DNA of 64,000 nt from Protonemura montana (GCA_947568835.1 OX387606.1:18571940-18635939); one strand, 5' to 3'; shown: positions 13,276 through 27,313, counted from the first letter of the stretch. Translations and numbers: made by a program. Notes: generated from the sequence alone by a model not told the origin.

Positions 13276-13563
13276 AAGATCGACGCCGAGCAACAGCTCT
13301 CAGCTACTCCTGTTTCCGGTGGAAGTGCGGCTCATGAGCTATCAGTTGGCGCACCGGGTGGTTCCTCCGTAAGATATCCGGGTCCAAGACCACCCTTAGC
13401 GGGACACACCCCCACGAGTTCTCCATCACCCCCGCTATCGCCGCGCGTCGGCCCGGCCAGACACCCCCGGTGGGTATTATCACAGCTGCAAAGACGCGAG
13501 GCCTTACAAGAAACGACAGATATAAGACACGAGAAGCCCAAGTTAGTGTGCACTAAACTCTAA
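13276..13563 (+). CDS. candidate 3' coding exon, Pro/Ser-rich, unrecognised
   Basis: A plus-strand frame with no ATG is open from just after TGA 13252-13254 to TAA 13561-13563. The last 90 codons (from 13291) are GC-richer than the surroundings and encode a Gly/Ser/Pro-rich stretch. This is followed by a more ordered, basic end containing W-V-L-S-Q-L-Q-R-R-E and finishing K-L-V-C-T-K-L. AATAAA at 13605-13610, about 42 nt after the stop, fits a terminal exon. Several AG dinucleotides at 13267-13278 could be the acceptor, but the preceding tract is purine-rich, which weakens the case. I recognise no family. It could equally be a chance open frame in a GC-rich patch. Confidence 0.25.
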   Translation, partial: KIDAEQQLSATPVSGGSAAHELSVGAPGGSSVRYPGPRPPLAGHTPTSSPSPPLSPRVGPARHPRWVLSQLQRREALQETTDIRHEKPKLVCTKL

Positions 13564-16367
13564 AGCAAACCCCGCTTGTCATCGGTCTTGGTGAGGAAAT
13601 TAAAAATAAAATGTACCACCGTTCATGGTGACAAGTTCGGTGCTTCAACCGCTTCAACAGTAACCGAATATCTCGTGACGCAACCATTTTCCACTCAGCA
13701 AATGAATAGAATTACTTCACAGGTTCCATGTTGTTTTAGCGAAATGAAAAGCACAGTTTTCCAGCAGTCTCTTTGTCAGCACTGCGCGAGGAAATAATTG
13801 TGATTGTGTGGAAAGTCTCGTTAATCTTCCGTTAAGAGCTTTGTCTTGGCGCCGTTACGTTCCGAGCCGTGTTCAGAGCGCCACGTTGCTCTGCTTCTGA
13901 TTGAGGTGTAAGTTAGGGGGTTGTGGTCCACCACATAGTTCAAGAAGACCTTACCTCTAGGGGCCCTTCAATCGAAGAGTTCCCTCTTATAGGCGGTCGT
14001 GGTCTGCCTCCAGACGAGATTGGCCTAAGGGGGTAATGGCACCCACAGCTTGGGCATACTCACCTCAGATCTATTTCCTACATTTTATATCAGACAGCTG
14101 GCAATGGAGAAGTCCAGACTAAATACATCTCAATTTGTTCGAATTTTCCTCGTGTTTAAAGAAAAATGGTATGTGGGGAATATCCAGTAAAAAGGGGAAA
14201 TCGTCACCCCTTAAGTTCCCCTATGGAGTTAAAAAAACTATGCCATTTTAATGGCCGACGAGTGACACTCTCTGGTTTCTCATTCCACACAAATTTCGCT
14301 CCTCTCTTCGTTGCCTGTTCTCCCTCACACCAGTCTAATTCGATATCCATCTATCTTTGTCCCTCGCCGTATTTTATCGGTTCTATAATTTCCCATTGAG
14401 ATATATGGCGCAGAAAGAAGCACTTCATCTTCTATGGCTTTAATCAGCCTCTCATCTATGAACAAATATAGGTTCTCGAGTGCTAGCACGACCCACTGCC
14501 TTACTACGCGGCGGCAGGGGTGGCTTATTAGACGTCGCCTATCTCTACGCACCTGCTACGTAACGACGACGCGCGTATGTCACACAACGCACCCCCTGAC
14601 AAAATCGCGGAAACTCAAGAAAGTAGTTGTAACATTTAAATAGCGATCGACAATTTTTATCTTCGTTTCGCGCATTATTTTCTGTTAGAAAATGCAATAT
14701 CAAATTAAAACATGACACGAAAATTCCACTGTAATTGTCATTACTGATAAAATGAACACGTTGCATAAAGGTTCTTTCCCTTCCCGGCTTCGATAGTGAC
14801 ATGCAAAATAAGCATTGCAACCAGAGAGTGTTTTTTTAATAAAAAAAAATAACAATAAGCGAATGCAGTCTAATAAAAAGAGAGGGTATTGGCTATTAGC
14901 TGATCACTGTGCTAATAATTTGATAGTGCTCAGCGTATAAGCCGTAGCAAGGAGAAAAGACCTGGCAGATGTCCACATAGTGGTAATAGCTGGGAGCTAT
15001 TGATTGCCACAAGTATTTCGTGTAACCGCCCTAACCAATTACTCGACCCCATGCAAAATGGCGGGGTTAACAACACTATGGTACTTAAAGATCACAGAAT
15101 ATAGAAAATCAAAATTCTGATCGGCAATGCGCTGAAAAAGTTGGTCGCTGCGTATGTGTGGTGAGTTGAAAAGGTTCTATTTTAATAACAATTACCCGTG
15201 TGCAGTACTTGAAAGCAGTGGTAGCCCTCTTCGAATTACTTAGTAAGTAGCTAGCTCAGATAATTTGAATTGGAGGGTTTGCACCGCAACCAAATTACGA
15301 AGCAGACACGTGTACTGGCTTATTCAATCTACCCGAATATAAGTTTTAATGTTCGGGTCTCCATGATTAAAATGTCCGCCGCCCCTAAAGCGTAAGCCGA
15401 GTCTCCTTGTGTCATATGAGACCAGTACTAAGTAGGTTTCAATTGACGTCGTACTTCCCTATTGCAGCAATTGCAGCGATTTGCATGGCTAGACCGCGTG
15501 AAGCGAAACTCTCAGATGGAAGACTGAGCCTGAAACTTTATGTTCGAATGTAAATGTTCCAGCCACGAGAATCTTTCGACATATTTTGATGAACGCCGCA
15601 AAAAGTATTTCGTTGACGAAAATAAAACAAATCTGTAGAATATAGCAACGACATTTTCACATCGCATTCAATTATGGCTTGTATGTTCAATTCTATTGCT
15701 GTTCAACGAACGTTCTGAACAAATCTATGTCCAGTCAAGAGCTCAGAAAGCATCCTTGAGAGTACTTACTTTTAGTCATAACACGTGGACACAATTTTCC
15801 AGTAATGCATTTCACTAGATTGCATTCTATCATTTCCTACTTGCACTTAACAATATGTCATCGAAATTAAAGTGAATAGGATCTTTAAAACTAATGGGCT
15901 ACGCTCCTAAATATACCAAATAGGAACCACCCGACTTTTGGACGGTACTTTTAAGCGTAGAAAAATGCAATTACTTAGGTATACCTCGGCCCTCTACAAT
16001 AGGCATTCCTTGAGTACATTTTCAAAGCACGCACCGTATGCAATTCCTTTGTAACTCTAAGAAAAGCATCTTACTATTTTTGAACTCCCTCTTACATTCG
16101 CGAACTCTTTCCCTCATATATACCAGCGAGTATGACACTAATTGGAACCATTAGGTACCCGGAGGACAGTTGCTAGGAGTCTCTGTACGTGTGCACCTCT
16201 GAGGTTATCCGGGACGAGTCACCCGCTTTCCCGACGCTTTCCCGGCGCTTTCCCGGCGTCGTTCCACTGGTTTGTGTGTTTGCAAGTAGCACATCGTCTT
16301 GGTCTCTAATGACGCCATGCCTCCAAGATGGTGGAATCGATGCATTTTACCGACGAGCCTTTTCTCG

Positions 16368-16382
16368 CCCCCCCCCCCCCCC
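16368..16382 (+). repeat. poly(C) run, C15
   Basis: Fifteen consecutive C, directly followed by further C-rich sequence. One of several long G/C homopolymers in the window. Confidence 0.85.
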
Positions 16383-19300
16383 TCCCCCAACCCCTTTCAG
16401 CTGCTAGCTGGAAAAGCAACGAGTCACGGATGGTACCTTCTTTAGGCGTTGCAAAAACCCCTTGGTCTTATAAATCAAATTTAAGAATCCGGCGCACACT
16501 TTCATGTGTCAGTGTGAGCAGGCTGCTGCTGCTGCTGCTGGTTGGTTTTCTGAGGTGACTGGCCGTGGACAAGGAGCCGTGTCGCACCGGGAAAATTAGT
16601 TTTTCAAATGGTCAAGAATGTATGTGCTGTCTTTTTTCAGGTTTTACGTGGTTTAAGAACTGCAAGATTATTTCGTTTTGTCTTTCGCTTGAATTAATCA
16701 GAATGTAAAGCCGTTTTTTTCTGTTTTATTCGGAAGGTTTCATATTGATTGATGGTGATTGATTGGAAGACAGATTGTTTCCTTTGTTATCAGGAAATTC
16801 TGAAACTTGTTTGTTTTGATAGCGTTTTTAAAAAATAAATCCCTGATAGCAATAAAATTTCTTGTTGTTTTTAAGATGGATGGTTATACTTGTGTTCAAT
16901 TCCCCGTAATTCCGTGCATTGAACACACTTCTGGTAATTAAAGTAGTGTGCAATAATATGGATTGCTATCGATTAGGGATAACTTTCCCACAGTGAGGAA
17001 GCTGTCTCAGACTTTTCATCCTTTACAAGTCTGAACAATTCAAGATACTTTTCTGCAAGATATGTGCATCACGTTTGTCTGGAAATAAAGTTGATTTGGA
17101 TAGTGGCAGATCCACGCTGGGTTTGCATGCCGTTTCAAAGCTTTGCGCCGTAACCGAACGTCTATAAAAGCAAAGGAAGGGAAGTAAGGACGGCACGTCA
17201 TACCTGCGAGCGAGCTAGCGCTAAAGATGACGAATATCTAAGAACCAGCTCAGAAGTAACAAGTAGCAATACGCTTTTTGGGTAAGAATGTGCTTTGCAT
17301 TTCAAATAACGCTCGGTGCTATAAAGAGACTGACCATGGGGCTGACGATTTATCGCAGTTCGAACTTCTTCAAGGGTGGCCATTTGCTAAAACCGGCCAG
17401 CAAATTTAAAAATGTAGAATGGAAATGTGGGTATAAAAATGGACGGTCTATCATTTATATACATAAAAAAAAGCAATAATCTTATTATAACTAACTTGCT
17501 TATAGCGAATTAGAACAGGTGACCAATTTAAAAAGTACCAAAAAAGTTCCCCTGCTTTTTCGAAAGTGAAAACGAAACGTCCAGTCTAAAATCACGACAT
17601 AATTCAGCGAACTAAGCCCAATAAAACAAGTGGTCCCGATCTACAGAATTGTTTCAATTTATATCTACACCCGTCCCTTGCGATTCGCAATTTGCCTCGA
17701 TGACTCCGTCCAGCTCGCGTCTCACGCCTCAGACAATTTCACTCCCCTTCCCGTTATCAGCGGCAAGTAATTATCTGGACCAATAGCTCGCTGGTTTATG
17801 TGATTCCCCTAATTGAGATGTCCTATGAATGTACGGCTCCCCCGGTGTTTCATAGCACCATAGCAACTATCTAAGCAATAGATCTAGCCAAATTATTTTT
17901 CACCATGGCTTCTCCAAGAAACATTATTCCGTCTTTTCCAATCTCCACCCTCCTTCTTATATCATTCTTTTCCTCCTTCTTCATTTTATGCGATTTTATC
18001 TTCTCCCTTTCTTCACGACGGTGGCTTGCTTTAGTCGCGCGTTCTATGAGACAATATCGCATCTAAAGGAAGAGTCGCCTTCGCCTCCCCGCCGCCTTCA
18101 CCCACCCAAGGCAACTACCCCTGCGCCTTGGGGGCGTCGTATAAAACTACCCCCCGACCCCCTCGATAATCTGAAAGCTTAAACTGCCTTGTCACCTGTA
18201 TAACCAGAGATAATAAACCTGTACCAAACTGACGCGCTCGCGGTAGTAAACCAAACTCAGCAAGGTTTTAATGTTAATATGATAATAATATGGACCAGGA
18301 ATATCAATTCAAATTAACGATACTACAGATAATAGCAAACGCCACGGACCGTGATCATAAAGTATCGGTCGTTGCACCAATATTATGTAACTTATTTTGA
18401 GTTATTAGGGATTTAAACAGGGAACCGACTCGATGTGCAGACTATTGGCGCATCTATTTCAGAGGTCAGTTTGGTAAATTGGGAAAAGCAATAACCAGGG
18501 ACGAGGGCAAAGCTGTGAATGCAATAATAGGATCATAATTAAAGGGTTATGGGGTGCACTTGAATGCTAGATAGGTGCAGTGCAAGTTGAGTCACGCACG
18601 AAGACGTCAAAATGTATATAAAAATGCAATATATAGCTTCTCATATTTAGAGGAATTCGGGACACAAGTGGCATTGGAAACTCTGTGATGGGATTGAACG
18701 TCTACTCGAAATCTATTCTTGCCTAAACCTCAATTAATTCCACACAACAATTACGAAGTGCGTTGATGGATTTTGATTGATCGCATATTTGAAGTAGGTA
18801 CCTAAGTACTTGGGAAAACTTACACGAGGGTGCTTTATGATACATTCTGTATTTAGCTTTGAGGTATACGAAGCGACAGAGATTCTCCACACATCGTTCA
18901 TGCTCGTCGTAATTCAGGCAAATCAAATGCTAATTGGTCTAAAATATGCAGCCTCCTCGGCAGCTTCGTACTGGTTGTTCGAGCGGAGAACAGAGTTCGG
19001 GTGCAGATTTCAACCACTCGGCGGTCTCGCAAACATCTTCGGAATGCGTATTATTAATTTCAGGGTACGCTCAGACCGAACCAATATAATTTGCTGATGT
19101 TCGAAACAAAAATTTGACTTTGGGTATTTTCACAGGCGTTTTATAAAAGTAATTTTTAATCTCGTTAACGGTCGAATTGTAAGGTTTTTGATATACGAGT
19201 TCAAGTGGGCCGATCATAAGTACGCCATTGAATATACATTTATTGTAAGTAGTAAGTAATAAAATGCAACATTTAAAACATGTTGACTCCAGTCCATCAC

Positions 19301-22300
19301 CAGAGGACGAGGAACTTTACAGGAATGTACTGGGCCCAGGTGTACATGAGGTCAACGTTTCAAAGCTTACACTGACAATTACACCCCTCGCTATGTACTA
19401 CACAAAAGTTATCACTCACAACTTCGAGCATAAGAAAATCGCCTAAAAAAATATTCCATGTAAAATTGCAGTGCCTAAATGCAATGCCTATTAAACTTAA
19501 CACGTGTGAATCCCTCTCACTTAGCTGCAATTGAGTGAGTACAGGCCAAACCTAAATGAAAAATAGATGCACGTTTTTAACTCAAATGAAATAACAAGGT
19601 TTAATGTTTTTCGATTAAATAAATGTTCAGCTTTGAAAATGATATACAAGTACTAGGTACACAACGCGATTGAACAGTGACATAGTTTTGACTATTTTTA
19701 GATAGGTACAGCGATTGATTTTCGCTGTTATAGACACAGCAGAATGTTGCTTCTTGTTTCGCTGAAAGCTATCAATATGAAAGAGGGGATGTCTTTGTGT
19801 GGCTTCACTAAAGGCTGCAGTGTACAAACACACAACTTTCTAATATACTCTATAAACCACAGTAAAGTTTTATTAAAACATCATCTAGAATCCTCTCGTT
19901 CCTGCCTCCAAAGGATTTTTGGCAAAACACCGCAGAAATCGAACTGTGGTGAAACATTGCTTTTCGATAAGCTTTTGAATCAAATAACTATCAAGAACGC
20001 TAGAAACTGGCGGCTGGTAAAGAAACAGTTTCTGTCAGATCACAAGCTCATTAGTATGGCTAAAAATTAAGAGACCTGTCACAAATTAATTCCTGTATGA
20101 ATGATCGCCCATCGCAATGGTCTTGGTTAAGAGTCTTACCGATTCTCCTCCATTCAAACACGAAGAAAAGCATAATTGCTAATCCGTCTTCATAAAAAGT
20201 GCATTAAACTTTTCAAATGCTTCGAAGGGGCAGGAGGCGACGGAAAAGTCATTTGCAATGGCGGTGTCAAAATGTTATTACTTTCCGAGCATGGAATTGT
20301 GTGGCGCTCTGTTAACTCTGTCCCTTTTGTACATTGCGCTGATCCATCGCTGATATTGAGTCCCCCTCACCGCCTCCCTGCCGCCCCCCTGCCGCCTTCC
20401 GACCACCCCCCACCCCCTTGTGCACATCTTGGATGCTGGGGCCCCGAGATTACGACCATCCAGACGCTGCTTTCTTTACTTTTACAAGAAGAAAATAACG
20501 AAACACTGGCTCGACTTTCTATAGGGGAAAGGAAAAGCCGAGCGAACGGGCGGGCGGCCGAACCACCGAGCGGTTTCATTACTGTGATGGACTTGCAGGT
20601 GTTTTCTTAACAAATGGACAAATATTTTTAATGGATTAAAAGATGGAAATTTGAAATTAAAATCAAGAAAAGGTGTATGCTTAGGATAAGATGGGAATAA
20701 TATCAAGTAAGTTTTGTGCTCCCAATGTGTCCCGAGGAAAAGTTTGGGAAAGTATGAACAGACAATAAAACGCAGGAAGGGGATTCTTGTGCAGGAATGT
20801 TTGATAGAAGTATAAGTGAAAACTCAATTTCCTTCTTAGGTGAAAGCCCGACAAAGTTTTGAGGTGGGTGAAGATAGGAAAATTGGTTGCAGTTGTCTAA
20901 CTAAACAAGTAAACGCATCTTTGTTTTTCGATTACTCATTAACAGTGTCAAGACAGCACAAACTAGTTGGCCGCTACATTCCAATTAATGTGGATTTCCG
21001 ACCAGCAAGCAAATAAGACGCAAATTCTAGAGCTCATGCAAAGATCTAATAAATATATGCAGCCTTTTATTTCCTAGGTGAAAGATGTGAATCTTTTTCT
21101 TAGCATCGAACGCTATTGATAAGGACTTTTCGAGGATAAAAGCAAGAGACGGAAAATAGAAATAAGACCAACCCAAAGGGGATTTATTATTCGTAAAACC
21201 CTGTAGAGCTCATTTGGACCTCCCGAAGGCTCACAAATTGGAAAAAAATCGTCCTCGAATTGGGAAGATGATTTCTATTTCCAACGTAGGAAAATCTCTG
21301 AGGACACCAACCCTGCAGATCCCTAGGGATATGTGCCGCGGCAGTAGCTGAAATTCGGTGCCAAATGCGCCCCAAAACTCTCCAATCAAATTGCCGCAGA
21401 AAAAAGGGTCGCCTGCAGATTTATGAGGGCACAAAGAACGTCAAACGTGTCTTTGACGTTGCTTGCGGTTGACTAGTGCCCTTTGCATTTTGCTGACTGC
21501 GCTAAGCCTAATTGGTGATAAATAGAGACTCTTATTCAACTTTACCTATGAAGCTAATGAAGGATCTTAGACTGATACAAGTTTGTAAAGTTCAAGAGAT
21601 AACAAGTTTGCCGGTGAGAAACATTTCTGACATAAAAAGGGATTGTTACTTACATCACAACTCCAAATGCATGTTGTATTTCTAATACCATGGGATCAAC
21701 CTCCTTAAGGGGATGCCAAAATTTCACATTCAAATCCCATTGAAAGCTTGAATATTGTTTAGGGTTTTCGTAGTAGGTACTATGTGGAATATAAATTCGA
21801 AGACACACGAATAGAATGGAATAAAGATATACGGCGCAACTTGGTAAATGTGAAAGACCGCAAGAAGAAACTGGCCAAGATGAAACTCGGGGGAAACTTT
21901 TCGCGACATGAACGACGAAAAACTGAACATCTTCCATTTTTTTCCCTCTCGGGAGGGTTAAAGTAAAAACAGTTGACACAACGCAATGCGCTCGATGATA
22001 TTAAAATCTTTGGGATAAAAAATTCGTACAGCCCATCCGAGAGCGGGACCTCTTTTTTTTGCTGAAGATATAAATCATAACATTCACAGCACCATCGCGA
22101 AATGATTCCGGTTTCAACTGTATCATATTGCTCTGCGCGGATAAAACTATCGGAATTAAAACAACATGCGGTCTCTTGAGCGTCTCCGGTCGCTGTATTG
22201 ACTGAGCCAAAGTGTTGTCTCTACGGTCAACAGTGCAACGGCGACCGAAGGATCGTCTCGCATCATGCGATGGACGAAATCCTCGACGAACCACTGCACT

Positions 22301-25300
22301 TAATGCACTTTCCATGTTCTGCAAACTGCACCCTTTAAGTGAACCACTTGCCCGTTTCACCGAGGTATTCTCTAAGTTTCATTCAGCTCCATTCTGCTGC
22401 AGTTCGCGTTGTTATCCTCTCTTTGCTTGACCAACAATGACAAGCCTTGTCCACTACTAGAAAGTTATTGAAGTAAATTCTTGGGCGATACAGTCACCCT
22501 TCAGAGCATGATGGAGGTGCCTGTTTAACTTCGGTCATCTTATTTTGGTGTTTAGTGGCACAGACAAGAAGTAAATGGCAAGAGACGATTGCATCTAAGC
22601 ATGATGTTGTGGTCAAAAACATGCTCATGTTAGTATCTTTTAATCCGATTTCGTCGCTTTTACCGCGCAAGTAGGTAGTTTTTTTTTCAGTGTCTGTGTG
22701 TCTATTTGCGTACACATTTTTAGCTATTTTGTTGTCAAATACCTTAGGGGATAAGTCAAACCGTTATTTAATATCGTTGATAATATTAAATCTGCAGCTA
22801 AATTAGCTGAGAATCGTGAGATCTGATTAAAAAGCCACACTGATGCAGTATCCGAACAAAATCTTCTAAATGTACGCGTCGAGCACCTAGCAATTGCTAC
22901 GGGATTATCCAGCAAGTACCCATTATCCCTCCTAGACAGTTACACGTGAATCTGAGTGTAACTTAAACCTTTTACTTACATAAAACAAGAATAAAAGACC
23001 AGATTTTAAGCATAAGCCGAGCTGACAAAAGCTCGACGCTCGCGCGTAATGCCATGCTGGCTCGAACAAGTGCCAAAAAGCCAACCACTTGAGTGCAAGA
23101 AATTTCGCTCGGCGAATGTGTTTCGCATTGTCTTGTTATACAATAGGGGTATTTCCTACGGGAATTGTAGTCCAAGTCTGGACATAAACACCCAAGTAAA
23201 CACATTTGGCAGCAAACGGGTGGTCTCCTCACAGCCTGCTATGGGCGAGTTCGCTCGCTTCGGATGACACAGGCACTAAGTTAATGTTTATGCAATGCCT
23301 GCAACACGAAAGGGTTTGCCTTGCTACAGCTTCATTCCATTAACTTTGATTCACTCGCTTTGGCCAATGCTCCGTGGTCTATACGTTGATGATGCGTCTT
23401 TAGTTAGTGCGGACGCGTGCTAATTCAAGTGCCAGCTGAGAGCACTGGTAGAAGTCGCGCCAAGTGTAAAGACGACATATTTTTTTTTCTGTCAGTCACA
23501 GAACAGAGATGTGACAACCACAGTTTGGTTTTATTGACGCAATTTTACTGAATGGCCGTCACCACATAGATTCTATGCCGTGTGGCATTTCTTTGAAAAT
23601 AAATGGGCTCTTATTAACTGCAAATCATGCTTCTGAAAGATTTTGTTAATTGACAGTTGGCTTATTCTAATTTACCTTAATATCCTTTCGTTAAAAGCAT
23701 GAGAAGTCCAGCGTGAATAATGGTCTCATCTGACACCGAGCAAGATTTTCAGACATCGATTGGAGGCGATAGCCCATCTTGACCGGCGGCTCACTATCTG
23801 AAACACAGTAAACAAAAAAAATTCAAGACAAACGGTCAAACAGGCAGACAATTAAAAAAAAAAAAAAAACTCTTTCAATATACTGAAGTATCTAGTCACA
23901 AAGATGACCACCACTTGCTAAAAAGCGTGGCGCCTGTATAATATGTAAACGTAAAGAAATGTGTGCTGCTGTTTGATGTGATCGTCTGCCCATTATTGTC
24001 TGCATGCTGAGGGCTCGTTGAGAGCGACCACCGGCATGCCACTTGCAGCATCCCGCCATCAGGATCCATATAAGGATATGGCGATCATCGAGTCACTGAT
24101 AGTACATTCCGCGTACAAGACAAAACAATAGGTGCAGCGTGATCGCAATTACAATTTCATCAGGCCACAACAAAGCGGAATGGAAGGGAGATAGATATTT
24201 ATAACATGTACCTACACAGGTATAGTTGAACAGGAGATGCTGTCAAAAGCTATTAAATATTAATTACAGGTACCTTTAAAAAAAAAAATTAAAAAAATTA
24301 ACGTTCGTTTTAGATTTATTTTTTATCTTTCTAAGTACATACTATTATATTTAAAAAACTTATTATAATGAAAACTGTTCGGGTGCTACGGCTAAAGAGG
24401 TTACATCACCACCGTTTTAATTGTGCGAACAAGAATTTGCATGAAGCGACAGCATTATTATTCAGTCAAAGCACCTTTGCGTTCCACTGACAGGGGTCAC
24501 GCCTTCGGTGACCCGTTCTTTGACATTTTGCGAGTTAACCTTTGCGAACGGTTGGTCACCAAGTGTACCGAAAGGTTCGACCGTCTACCGCCTCTGTGTC
24601 GCGCAATTAGCATTTTTCCGACGACGCGTTCCCTCGCTGCGCTATGACAACGCTGTCACCAAGTTGAAAAACCAGTGGCTTCCTACGACAGATCTGATCA
24701 ACGTTCAGAACTTTTGTATGACTCGCCGATTTCCTATTGTGCATTCCACAGACGTTGCTCGCGAAATGTCAAATTCTATTGTGGCAATCGTTAATTATTT
24801 GAAACACACAAAAATGTTCGCTTGATTTTGTAAACGTGCAGGAATTTTGAATAAAGAAATCGATTCAAAAGAAATTCCTTCGCGTTTCTTTCATACTTAG
24901 CTCGAAGACAACACGTCTATGACTTGATGCAATTGCGCCAGTGCACCTATAATGTCAATATAGCAAACAGACTTCAGACAAAGAGAAAGAAAGGTCTCGA
25001 CGCCAGAGATTCACGTTGTCTCATAGCTCTCATCTAGAATAAATAAAAATTATTTTAATAATGCTAAATGAAGAAAAATTAAATTTCCCAACGTTTCGTA
25101 ACTTGTTCCTGTTACTTTATCAAGGGTGAAAGCGGTCCTGACAATTTTCCGATAACAAAAGAACCACACAATTTTTTTTCAGGCATCCTTGATAAATGTA
25201 ATTTAAATAATTAGGGTCAATAATTAAAAAAACTTACAATTTTTGTATTATCAAAAAAAATGACCTCGAAAAACTGGCGTTTTTGTATTAACCAAAATCG

Positions 25301-25560
25301 TGTGTGGAAAAAACCAGTCAAAACTAGTGCTAAATTTAGAAAAAGTAGACATGTGAGTCTAAAAACCAAAGTAGCCTTTATTCTTATTCTGAATTCGCTC
25401 CGAAATACAATAGGCCCGTCTCACGTATTATTTTATATTCCTCTTCCGATCTCCCGCGCATTTAGCAAGCAAGTCAGCCGCGATAGGTTGACATGACATG
25501 ACAGAACGGGATAAATCCCGAGGGAAACATCCAGGGAAATCTCTGTGACAATAAACTCTG

Positions 25561-25574
25561 CCCCCCCCCCCCCC
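25561..25574 (+). repeat. poly(C) run, C14
   Basis: Fourteen consecutive C, followed by short CCCA-type repeats. Confidence 0.85.
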
Positions 25575-26071
25575 ATCCCACCCCACCCAATCCCACAACG
25601 CCACCCGGCTATGCAAATAAAGCCCTTCACTTGTGCACACCAGCATATAGTTTCGAGAAGAACGCAATCAAACGATGGAGCTTGCGTGCAAATGAAAACA
25701 CTTAAAACAAACAATTTTGATGAATCGAGGATATTATTCGGTGGTGTAGGTACTAGATGCCAGAAAAATAGTCCAAGCAATCAATCAGCTCTTCGACGTT
25801 TTGCTACAACAGTGATGTGGTGATATTTTCAGTATAAGTTCTCTCATTATTACTATGCTGATTCTTCAGTAAAGCAGGTTCTATAATGATAATGAGGAGC
25901 GAATGCATACGCTTCGGGTTTCAAGGACGGAACTGTTATTGGAAGCCAGTAAATTGCACTTAAAAAGACGTTATCGGAATCCAGACCTTGAATTTGTGCC
26001 GGCTAGGAAACAGACTATGTTGCCTGTTTACGTCCTTTTCTTGTTAATGGCATGGCACCCAACTCTCACAG

Positions 26072-26638
26072 CAGTTTTCCCCAGTGGCGTAACTAGTTAT
26101 TACTGGGCCCAGGGGCAAGATTTTTCGTTGGGCCCCATTTAATATGCCTTTTCTGGGCGCCGCGACGGCCCCGTGGTGACTACCATCAGCCACCGTAGCC
26201 CAGTGAACAGTGACTACTTAACTACTAGCTGTATTGCGTAAAAACATTTTTTCACACCATTGGGGAAAAATAAGTACCCATACCTGAAGAAATAACGCAA
26301 ATTTGGTCATTTGCACCATCAAAGATTAAGGCAGTATCGTTGAGTGTGTAGCCTACGCACTTAACGGCAGTAGCAACGAGTAACTACGTAACCATTATCA
26401 GGAGTAGGCGAGTCCCACAGCCTCCATTGGGTGTGCCTGAAAGACAACTATTAACTTTAAGATTATTTTGGCAAACACAACAAATAAATTTGACGTGGGT
26501 CGTTGGCACGGGCTCATCGGCTGGCGCGAGTACGGCAAACTCCCACGTTTTCCCTCCTGGCGGGCCCCACGAGCCTTCGCTCGGCCAGGGGGTGGTCGCC
26601 CCGCCTGCCCCGCCGGTAGTTACGCCACTGGAAAACTG
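26072..26638. mobile_element. non-autonomous DNA transposon (MITE-like), ~567 bp
   Basis: The two ends are terminal inverted repeats. The left end is CAGTTTTC-CC-CAGTGGCGTAACTA from 26072. The right end, read on the minus strand from 26638, is CAGTTTTC-CAGTGGCGTAACTA, so the two match over about 22 bp apart from two extra C on the left. The inner CAGTGGCG is the kind of end seen in hAT-type elements, but I see no 8-bp target duplication, so the superfamily stays open. Just inside both ends are GGGCCC-containing GC-rich segments. No transposase-like frame lies inside. If the outer CAGTTTTC is not part of the repeat, the element would be 26082-26630. Confidence 0.6.
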
Positions 26639-27151
26639 AAACCTTCTTATCTTAAAAAAGTAAGGGTTTACGCCTTCATATAAATCCAGAAATGATACGT
26701 AAACATTAAACGTTACTTATATTACCATACGTGCATCTCTTGTCATCTTTGTATGGAAACAAAGAGCCACGTGGAACAATTGTAAAAATTCAAGGAAAGA
26801 AACCATTTAACGTTGGATTGATCAAATTTCCCTTACCGACAAACCTTTCCCAAGAATTTTTTTTTCAAAATGTTCCAAAATCATTTACAAATCTAGCCAA
26901 ATGCGAACTCAGTTGTGATAGCACCCCGCTATATTCCCGGCCCTCCTGCCTAGTGTTTGTTCGGCCCCATCAAGTCAAGAGACCGGCACGGTCGTTGCGT
27001 GAACCAACATCATCGACAGCAACCCCCCCCCCCCCCCCCCCCCCATCTACATTCAACAATGAGCACGTCTTGCGTTGCGTATGGGACCACACATGCACAA
27101 TAAGCAAACATTGTTGGTTTCGTTAATTGACAAGCGATGCAGACGACAACA
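26639..27151. other. intergenic DNA with a C22 run
   Basis: No gene seen. A C22 homopolymer lies at 27023-27044; the plus-strand open frame crossing it (26731-27126) owes its length partly to that run and is not accepted. Confidence 0.45.
27023..27044 (+). repeat. poly(C) run, C22
   Basis: Twenty-two consecutive C, the second longest G/C homopolymer in the window. Confidence 0.88.
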
Positions 27152-27313
27152 ATGGCGACTCGTCGTACCGACGTCGTGAACACATGCGTCGCACGACTTC
27201 TGACGCTGACATGCGCCCACTTAAATAAAGCCGCACAAAGAGCGCGCGACCACGCTGCGATTTTCGGTCACAGTTGCTGGAAAGTGAACGACTCATTAAA
27301 GTTGGGATATTGA
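27152..27313 (+). CDS. small ORF, 53 aa, unrecognised
   Basis: ATG at 27152 sits in a strong Kozak context (A at -3, G at +4) and opens a 53-codon frame ending at TGA 27311. The peptide begins M-A-T-R-R-T-D-V-V-N and is Ala/Arg/Leu-rich with an R-A-R-D-H-A-A run. GC is higher than in the flanks and CG-rich codons dominate the first half. No domain, signal peptide or membrane segment is evident. A separate ATG frame (27323-27628, 101 codons, Gly/Lys/Val-rich) starts 10 nt after the stop in another frame, also unrecognised. It could be a small protein, an N-terminal exon or chance. Confidence 0.2.
   Translation: MATRRTDVVNTCVARLLTLTCAHLNKAAQRARDHAAIFGHSCWKVNDSLKLGY

Larger units (their letters stand above)
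13612..26071. other. long gene-poor stretch
   Basis: No gene that I can support. It holds a C15 run at 16368-16382, a (GCT)6 run at about 16522-16541, a C-rich patch at about 20360-20420, a 7-bp hairpin GGGTCAC/GTGACCC at 24494-24514, and a C14 run at 25561-25574. Around 21760-21970 several frames on both strands are open; the plus frame is Lys/Arg-rich and follows a TTTAG, but has no recognisable domain. Sequence at about 13930-14060 has a repeat-like feel but no defined ends. Confidence 0.4.
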
